NCBI GenBank assembly: GCA_012515255.1
Contig: JAAYYR010000039.1
Location: 1 to 11,888 of the forward strand
Direction: 5' to 3'
DNA length: 11,888 nt
Source of the DNA: Clostridia bacterium
GTDB lineage: Bacteria; Bacillota; Dehalobacteriia; UBA4068
This document shows positions 7,040-11,888 of this stretch, one piece after another (the first letter of the stretch is position 1; every line of letters starts with the position of its first letter). The position numbers and the translations under genes are program-made. The notes under the pieces are model-generated. The model did not search any database. It had not been told where the DNA came from and saw only the letters and a list, made by a program, of their open reading frames with translations.

Positions 7040-8056
7040 ATGCAGATCAGGCAGCAAGGCAGGCAAACATGGTTGTTTGACGGCCCGCTCGGTATTATCG
7101 GCCAGGCGGCGGTGGCAGGCCCAAGGGAGGGGCAAGGCCCGCTCGCGGCGGATTTTGACCAAATTTTCGATAATTTACGGCTTAAACAGGACAGCTTTGA
7201 GAAATCAGAGCAAAAAATGGGTGAGCGGGCCGCCAGGGCCGCCATTGCCAAGGCTGGGTTGACGCCGGATGAGGTCGATGTTTTTTTTGCCGGCGACCTG
7301 ATCAACCAGATCACGCCCTCCGGCTTTACCGCGCGCAGCATCGGTATTCCTTTCTTTGGTCTTTTTTCCGCCTGTTCCACCGCTACCGAGGCCTTATCGC
7401 TGGCCTCTCTCTGCGTGGCTTCGGGCGCAGCGCGGCGGGCTCTGGCTTTGGCCAGCAGCCATACCTGTACCGCGGAGCGGCAGTTTCGCTATCCCAATGA
7501 GTATGGCAGCCAAAAGCCCCCTTATAGCCAGGTTACGGCGACTGCGGCTGGCGCGGCGCTTGTCGCGGCCGAGCCTGCTGCGGTAAAGGTGAGCGCGGTT
7601 ACCGTGGGCCGTGTCTGTGATGAGAGGATCAGTGATCCCTTTCAGATGGGAGCCGCTATGGCGCCGGCCTTTGCCGATACCGTGCAGGCTCATTTCCGTG
7701 AGCGCGGCGTGGATGTAGACTACTATGACTTGGTATTAAGCGGCGACCTGGGACGGGTGGGACAGGCGATAGCGCAGGATTTATTACAATTGCAGGGCCT
7801 GTCTTTAGCGCAGGAGCAATTGGCTGACTGCGGTCTTTTGCTCTATGGCGGCGATAAGCGGGTCTTTTCCGGCGGCAGCGGCTGTGGTTGCGCCGCCGCT
7901 GTGGGTTTCGGCCATATTTACCGGCGCATCAGCCAAGGCGAATTGCGGCGCGTGCTGCTATGCGCGACCGGAGCGCTTTTATCGCCGGTTGCCAATCAGC
8001 AAAAAGAAAGTATCCCGGCGATTTGTCATGCCGTGGCCTTGGAGAGGGGGGAATAA
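7040..8056 (+). CDS. spoVAD: Stage V sporulation protein AD
   Basis: SpoVAD is the soluble, thiolase/ketosynthase-fold partner of the SpoVA channel; the Bacillus protein binds dipicolinic acid and sits on the spore inner membrane. From the ATG at 7040 (GGAGAAG before it, close spacing) the protein is 338 aa, the typical length; upstream in-frame starts (ATG 7028 and further) lack a good ribosome binding site. Landmarks: GPLAADFD (about 32-39), EKSEQKMGERA, AGDLINQITPSGFTARSIGIPFFGLFSACST with Cys112 at the thiolase-like position, SSHTCTAERQFRYPNEYG from ~139, DPFQMGAAMAPAFADT, GGSGCGCAA at about 276-284, and the C-terminal ATGALLSP...ESIPAICHAVALE. All are standard for the family. It lies one base upstream of spoVAE. 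Confidence 0.96.
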   Translation: MQIRQQGRQTWLFDGPLGIIGQAAVAGPREGQGPLAADFDQIFDNLRLKQDSFEKSEQKMGERAARAAIAKAGLTPDEVDVFFAGDLINQITPSGFTARSIGIPFFGLFSACSTATEALSLASLCVASGAARRALALASSHTCTAERQFRYPNEYGSQKPPYSQVTATAAGAALVAAEPAAVKVSAVTVGRVCDERISDPFQMGAAMAPAFADTVQAHFRERGVDVDYYDLVLSGDLGRVGQAIAQDLLQLQGLSLAQEQLADCGLLLYGGDKRVFSGGSGCGCAAAVGFGHIYRRISQGELRRVLLCATGALLSPVANQQKESIPAICHAVALERGE

Positions 8057-8057
8057 A

Positions 8058-8426
8058 ATGATCGGCGAACTGCTGCTTCAATTGCTCAAAGCGTTTTTGG
8101 TCGGCGGCGGCATCTGCCTGATCGGGCAGCTGCTATTCGATGTGGCCAATCTTACGCCGGCGCATACCATGAGTATTTTGGTGATCGGCGGCAGCATTCT
8201 CTCCGGGCTGGGCGTTTATCCATTGCTCGCCGATTTTGCCGGCTTTGGCGCTATGTTGCCGATTAGCAGCTTTGGCAATACGCTGGTGCAAGGGGCGCGG
8301 GCCGGCGCCGAGTCGCATGGATTTTTCGGTATTTTTTCCGGTCTTTTAAAGCAAGTGTCCGCCGGAATCAGCGCCGCGGTAATTTTTGGTTTCCTCGCAG
8401 CCTTGTTCTTTAAACCAAAATCTTAA
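8058..8426 (+). CDS. spoVAE: Stage V sporulation protein AE (SpoVAEb type)
   Basis: 122 aa, almost entirely membrane-embedded, and a paralogue of SpoVAC; with SpoVAC and SpoVAD it forms the conserved core of the spore DPA channel. The ATG at 8058 begins two bases after the spoVAD stop codon ends, with GGAGAGGGGGG upstream; a longer open frame from 7845 overlaps spoVAD and is not used. Hydrophobic segments at about 5-27, 38-55, 57-70 and 98-117. Landmarks: FLVGGGICLIGQLL near the N terminus, GSILSGLGVYPLLADFAGFGAMLPISSFGNTL in the middle, and GIFSGLLKQVSAGISAAVIFGF at the end. The window has no spoVAA, AB, AEa or AF genes, as is usual in Clostridia-type spore formers. No terminator follows, so forespore transcription may run on into priA. 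Confidence 0.95.
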   Translation: MIGELLLQLLKAFLVGGGICLIGQLLFDVANLTPAHTMSILVIGGSILSGLGVYPLLADFAGFGAMLPISSFGNTLVQGARAGAESHGFFGIFSGLLKQVSAGISAAVIFGFLAALFFKPKS

Positions 8427-8462
8427 GCGACAGGCCAAGGCGGCATTTGATTAATGGTATTT

Positions 8463-8469
8463 TGTCGAA
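8463..8469 (+). promoter_or_regulatory. Perfect Spo0A-box match (TGTCGAA) before priA
   Basis: TGTCGAA is identical to the Spo0A-binding 0A-box consensus. It lies eight bases upstream of the TATAAT -10 box of priA, in the -35/-10 spacer (about -27 to -21), where binding would be expected to interfere with RNA polymerase. A 7-base match can arise by chance; placement in a promoter of a spore former makes it worth noting. Confidence 0.35.
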
Positions 8470-8474
8470 AAATT

Positions 8475-8483
8475 TGCTATAAT
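8475..8483 (+). promoter_or_regulatory. Extended -10 sigma-A promoter for priA
   Basis: TG-C-TATAAT (8475-8483) is a perfect extended -10 element. No good -35 is seen at 16-18 bases, which extended -10 promoters tolerate. The start near 8490 gives a leader of about 20 bases, just enough for the AGGA ribosome binding site at 8498-8501. Confidence 0.55.
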
Positions 8484-8509
8484 ATAAATAAAAGCGCAGG
8501 AAGCAGTGA

Positions 8510-10723
8510 TTGCCGATGGCCCGCTTCGCCGACTTAATCATCAATCGCAAAAGCCCTGCTTTGGACAGGGTCTTTACATATAGCGTCCCAGAGCGGTTGC
8601 AGAATGACCTGCAGGTGGGGATGCTCGTTGGCGCGCCTTTTAACAGGGAAAAATTAGAGGGCGTAGTCATCCGGCTGCATGATCAGGCCCCCGAGCTGTT
8701 TACGGCGCGCGATATAACGGCCATCCTCAGCGAACAGCCGCTGTTCAGCGCTGAACTGCTGGAGCTTTCCCGCTGGATCGCCGAGTATTATCATTGTTCG
8801 CGCGCAGCCGCTCTACAGGCGATGCTGCCCGCGGGGATGAATCTTGCCGGCCGCTTGCCGCAGGCCGCTTATCATGATTGCTACCGCCTGGCGGAGGATT
8901 ATGCCACAGCGCGCATGAGTGTCAAGCGTCAGGCCTTGACAGAGCTGCTATTGGCTGAAGGTGAGCTGGACGCGGCGGCGCTTACTGAGCGTGGTTTCGG
9001 GCGGCCCTTTTTGCAATCCGCCGTCAAAGCGGGACTGCTGGTCAAAGAGCGCCGCCGCCTGTTGCGCGAGGCCGAGGTATACATGACCGAGGCAACGGGT
9101 CTAAACGCCGGGCAGCAAGCGGTCTATGAAGCGATTATCAGCGAGCGCGCCGCCGCCAACAGGCCGTTTTTACTGCATGGCGTGACCGGCAGCGGCAAGA
9201 CAGAGATTTATTTGCGCCTGATCGCCGATGCGGCGGACCGCGGTGAGCAAAGTATTTTATTGCTGCCGGAAATAGCCCTTTCGGCGCAGATGATCGATAT
9301 GCTGTCCCGCCGGCTGCAGTTACCGCTGGCTCTGCTACATAGCGGCCTGCTGGCCAGCGAGCGGCGGCGCATTTGGCAGGAGATCGCGCTTGGCCACTAT
9401 AGCGTCGTTGTCGGCGCGCGCTCCGCAGTATTCGCGCCGACGCCGCGCTTGGGACTGATCATTATCGACGAGGAACAGGAAAACAGCTATAAGCAGGAGA
9501 ATGTACCGCGGTTTCACGCCGTGACCACAGCGGTAAAGAGGGCCGGGCTCTGCGGCGCGCAATTAGTTCTGGGTTCCGCAACACCTTCGGTAGAAAGCTA
9601 TTATGCGGCGGAGCAGGGCAAATATGCATTGGGCTGCTTGCACCGGCAATATTATCCGGCGCCTCTGCCCGAGGTAAATATTGTCGATATGCGGCGGGAA
9701 CTGGCGGCGGGGCATAAATTAATTTTCTCCCGCGAGCTGATCTCAGCCATTGAGCAGACTTTGGCAGCAGGCGACCAGGCAGTATTGTTTTTAAACCGGC
9801 GCGGTTACTATAGTTTTATTTCCTGCCGCGACTGCGGACACAGCATTGTCTGCAGCCATTGCGCGGTGACGCTTTCCTATCATGCGGGCAGCGATGGCGG
9901 CCGGCTCAAATGCCATTATTGCGGCGAGGTGCAAGCGCCGCCGCGGCTTTGCCCCTATTGCGGCAGCCGCCATATCCGCAGTTTTGGCGTTGGCACGCAG
10001 CGGGTGGCGGATGAGGCGGCGCGGCTGTTTCCCGGCAGCCGTATCGCCCGGCTTGACAGCGATGTCATGGAGGAACGGGGCTGGCATCAGCAGGTCTATC
10101 AGCGGATGCAAAGCCGTCAAGTGGATATACTTGTCGGCACGCAGATGGTGGCGAAGGGCCTGGATTTCCCACATTTGCAGTTGGCTGCGGTGATCGCGGC
10201 CGACACTATGCTTAATTTGCCGGATTGGCGGGCAGGGGAGCATACATTTCAGTTGATCAGCCAGTTGATCGGCCGGGCCGGCCGCCGCGAGCGGCAAGGG
10301 CGGGCGATCATCCAGACCTATAATCCCGAGGCTTTGCCAATAGTCGCCGCGGCTAACCATGATTATCAGGGCTTTTATCGTTATGAGCTGGAGCAGCGGC
10401 GTTTACATGGTTATCCGCCTTATAATCATTTGCTGCGTTTGCTCTTTACTTCAGAGCAGCAGGGGGAATTGGTGGAGGCGACCGCCGCCTACGCGCATTA
10501 TTTAGGCGAGGAATTAGCGGGCAGCGCCGAGATTTGCCATCCGACCGACGCGCCTTATCCGCGGATCAAAGACCGTTGGCGGCGGCAGATCCTGGTCAAG
10601 GCTGAGGATATTCAGGCCGCGGGCGACGCGGCTGAGCGAGCCTGGGCTACAACGCTCGCGGCGGAGCGGCTACCGCGTGATATTCTTTTCAGTCTTGATA
10701 TTGATCCGATGAGCCTTTTTTAG
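8510..10723 (+). CDS. priA: Primosomal protein N' (replication restart helicase PriA)
   Basis: PriA is a 3'-to-5' superfamily 2 DNA helicase that recognises stalled or collapsed forks and reloads the replicative helicase. 737 aa, normal for the family. N-terminal 3'-OH-binding domain (FADLIINRKSPALDRVFTYSVP onward), winged helix, then helicase lobes: Walker A GVTGSGKTEIY (224-234), Walker B DEEQENSYKQ (320-329, where DEEH is usual), GSATPSVESYY, and motifs V/VI in VGTQMVAKGLDFPHLQ and GRAGRRE. Eight zinc-binding cysteines at 439, 442, 448, 451, 468, 471, 481 and 484 are all present. Start: AGGA is eight bases from a TTG at 8510 but fourteen from the ATG at 8516; the family usually begins at the ATG-type position, so either may be used. 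Located between spoVAE and def, and preceded by its own promoter. Confidence 0.97.
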   Translation: MPMARFADLIINRKSPALDRVFTYSVPERLQNDLQVGMLVGAPFNREKLEGVVIRLHDQAPELFTARDITAILSEQPLFSAELLELSRWIAEYYHCSRAAALQAMLPAGMNLAGRLPQAAYHDCYRLAEDYATARMSVKRQALTELLLAEGELDAAALTERGFGRPFLQSAVKAGLLVKERRRLLREAEVYMTEATGLNAGQQAVYEAIISERAAANRPFLLHGVTGSGKTEIYLRLIADAADRGEQSILLLPEIALSAQMIDMLSRRLQLPLALLHSGLLASERRRIWQEIALGHYSVVVGARSAVFAPTPRLGLIIIDEEQENSYKQENVPRFHAVTTAVKRAGLCGAQLVLGSATPSVESYYAAEQGKYALGCLHRQYYPAPLPEVNIVDMRRELAAGHKLIFSRELISAIEQTLAAGDQAVLFLNRRGYYSFISCRDCGHSIVCSHCAVTLSYHAGSDGGRLKCHYCGEVQAPPRLCPYCGSRHIRSFGVGTQRVADEAARLFPGSRIARLDSDVMEERGWHQQVYQRMQSRQVDILVGTQMVAKGLDFPHLQLAAVIAADTMLNLPDWRAGEHTFQLISQLIGRAGRRERQGRAIIQTYNPEALPIVAAANHDYQGFYRYELEQRRLHGYPPYNHLLRLLFTSEQQGELVEATAAYAHYLGEELAGSAEICHPTDAPYPRIKDRWRRQILVKAEDIQAAGDAAERAWATTLAAERLPRDILFSLDIDPMSLF

Positions 10724-10740
10724 CTTTCTCTTTTTACGGC

Positions 10741-10768
10741 TGGACTATTGTCGGAAAAAAAGTATAAT
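10741..10768 (+). promoter_or_regulatory. Candidate promoter for def-fmt with a 0A-like box
   Basis: TATAAT at 10763-10768 is a perfect -10; TGGACT (10741-10746) is a 4/6 match to the -35 at 16 bases. Between them TGTCGGA (10749-10755) matches the Spo0A box in 6 of 7 bases. The arrangement TTGTCG-R-AAAAA then TATAAT is shared with the priA promoter. The predicted start near 10775 gives a ~94-base leader for def in which no structured regulator was recognised. Confidence 0.45.
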
Positions 10769-10868
10769 AATACTAGAAAGGTTTGAAAAAGAATATTTAT
10801 CGCTATTGTATTTTAGTATAGATTTCCGGCGAAGCTGTTAACTAAATTTGACCAAGGCGGGATACAAT

Positions 10869-11384
10869 ATGGCTAATGTAAGAAAAATTATTACCGAGGA
10901 AGATCCGCTGCTGCATCAAAAATCAGTACAGGTGCAGCGTTTTGGCCGTTCTTTGCATAAATTACTGGATGATATGCGCTTAACCATGTATCAGGCTGAA
11001 GGCGTAGGACTGGCCGCGCCTCAGGTCGGCATCTTAAAGCAGGTCGTTGTGATCGACGACCGGGAAAACGGCTATCTTGAACTGGTCAATCCGCAGATCA
11101 TCGAGCGCAAAGGCTCCATAGAGTCGACCGAGTTCTGCCTTTCCGTACCGGATCGCGGCGGCAAGGTTGAGCGCTCCCGGGTTATTCGGGTTAATGCCCA
11201 AGACCGCGACGGCAAGCCTTTCGGCATTAAATGCACAGAGCGGCTGGCAATCATTTTCCAGCATGAAATCGACCACTTAAACGGCGTTCTTTTTACCGAT
11301 ATCATGAGCGAAGAGGTGAGCCGCGAACAGGCTTTGGCGGAAGAAGAGGACGAAGTTAAGCCGGGAAAGGGAGCCAAAGCATGA
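10869..11384 (+). CDS. def: Peptide deformylase
   Basis: Def removes the formyl group from the N-terminal methionine of new proteins at the ribosome exit, using a metal ion (Fe2+ in vivo). 171 aa from the ATG at 10869, which has AAGGCGG about eight bases upstream; the frame is open further 5' but without family similarity. Motif 1 is GVGLAAPQ (~residues 46-53). Motif 2 reads EFCLS instead of EGCLS, keeping the metal-binding cysteine. Motif 3 is QHEIDHLNG (~130-138), with both metal histidines and the catalytic glutamate. The last ~25 residues are an acidic/lysine tail. The stop overlaps the fmt start by four bases (ATGA), so the two enzymes that remove and add the formyl group are made together. 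The F in motif 2 is unusual but the site looks otherwise intact. Confidence 0.96.
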   Translation: MANVRKIITEEDPLLHQKSVQVQRFGRSLHKLLDDMRLTMYQAEGVGLAAPQVGILKQVVVIDDRENGYLELVNPQIIERKGSIESTEFCLSVPDRGGKVERSRVIRVNAQDRDGKPFGIKCTERLAIIFQHEIDHLNGVLFTDIMSEEVSREQALAEEEDEVKPGKGAKA

Positions 11385-11888
11385 GAATCGTCTATTTAGG
11401 CAGCCCGGATTTTGCCGTTCCGCCTCTGCGAAGCATGGCGGCGGCCGGCTGGAATATCAGCGCCGTATTCAGCCAGCCCGACCGGGCTCGCGGCAAAAGA
11501 GGCCAGGAATTGCTGCCGACGCCGGTAAAAAGCGCGGCGCAGCAATTGGCTATTCCCGTGTTCACTCCGGCGAGCATCAATAGCGAAGAAGCGCTTGACT
11601 TAGTGAAAGATTGCCGACCTGATCTGCTGGTAGTGGTGGCTTATGGCCAACTGCTTAAGCCGGATCTGCTGGCTATTCCCAGATGTGGCGCGGTCAATAT
11701 CCATGCCTCGCTGCTGCCGGCTTATCGCGGCGCGGCGCCGATGCAGCGGGCTCTGATGCGGGGCGAACGGCGCAGCGGCGCTACGATTATGTATCTTGAC
11801 CAGGGTATGGATAGCGGTGATATAATATTGCAGCAGGAAATGCCGCTGGGAGAAAATGAAACTTTTGCCACATTGCATGAACGGCTGG
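11381..11888 (+). CDS. fmt: Methionyl-tRNA formyltransferase, 3' end missing
   Basis: Fmt transfers a formyl group from 10-formyltetrahydrofolate to initiator Met-tRNA. 169 codons are present of an expected ~310, so the window holds the N-terminal catalytic domain only; the C-terminal tRNA-binding OB-fold lies outside. It begins MRIVYLGSPDFAVPPL, with PDRARGKRGQELLPTPVK (tRNA-acceptor contacting loop region), then VNIHASLLPAYRGAAPMQRAL (catalytic N106 and H108, SLLPxYRGAAP signature), and QGMDSGDI with catalytic D144; these positions equal those of the E. coli enzyme. The ATG sits in the ATGA overlap with def and GGGAAAGGGAG lies upstream as ribosome binding site. No sign of disruption. Confidence 0.97.
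   Translation, partial: MRIVYLGSPDFAVPPLRSMAAAGWNISAVFSQPDRARGKRGQELLPTPVKSAAQQLAIPVFTPASINSEEALDLVKDCRPDLLVVVAYGQLLKPDLLAIPRCGAVNIHASLLPAYRGAAPMQRALMRGERRSGATIMYLDQGMDSGDIILQQEMPLGENETFATLHERL

Noticed and set aside
7015..7044. GAATA before spoVAD as a sigma-G -35
   Set aside because: No CATNHTA-like -10 lies 17-18 bases downstream; the spoVAD gene is best explained by the promoter before spoVAC.
9791..10360. Long minus-strand open frame (189 codons) inside priA
   Set aside because: It is a shadow of priA: high GC at third positions makes antisense frames long here. The translation shows no family resemblance.

Overview
The window looks like a vegetative/sporulation stretch of an endospore-forming Bacillota (Firmicutes) chromosome. 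The basis is a spoVAC-spoVAD-spoVAE cluster, strong GGAGG-type ribosome binding sites, and a priA-def-fmt order. G+C content is, by eye, in the mid-50s, which fits a Negativicutes or Clostridia-class spore former better than Bacillus; I cannot place it more exactly. No mobile element, CRISPR array, tRNA or rRNA is visible, and no stretch longer than about 160 bases lacks a gene.

Layout. 1-3009, minus strand: glmS (amino-sugar synthesis), followed downstream by an M18-family aminopeptidase that runs off the left edge. 3010-3139 is a divergent promoter region. 3140-5183, plus strand: two overlapping genes for membrane proteins with bacterial PH domains (YdbS/YdbT type), ended by two tandem terminator hairpins. 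5281-6356, minus strand: a translationally coupled pair, a DUF421 (YetF-type) membrane protein and a DUF4363 protein. These diverge from 6512-8426, plus strand: spoVAC, spoVAD and spoVAE, the minimal spore dipicolinic acid channel cluster. 8510-11888, plus strand: priA (replication restart helicase), def (peptide deformylase) and fmt (Met-tRNA formyltransferase, cut by the right edge).

How it fits together. The central block (DUF4363/DUF421 divergent from spoVAC-AD-AE) looks like a spore inner-membrane module. The region between them carries a good candidate for a forespore sigma-G promoter and, less certainly, a mirror-image one for the other strand. Def and Fmt act on the same N-formyl-methionine cycle and their genes overlap by four bases. 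A perfect Spo0A box (TGTCGAA) sits just upstream of the -10 of priA, and a one-mismatch version lies at the same place before def, so the replication/translation genes may be linked to the sporulation switch. The rest is housekeeping. I found no clearly undescribed system. The points most worth checking are the divergent sporulation promoter, the DUF421/DUF4363/spoVA association, the 0A-like boxes, and altered motif residues in deformylase (EFCLS for EGCLS) and PriA (DEEQ for DEEH).
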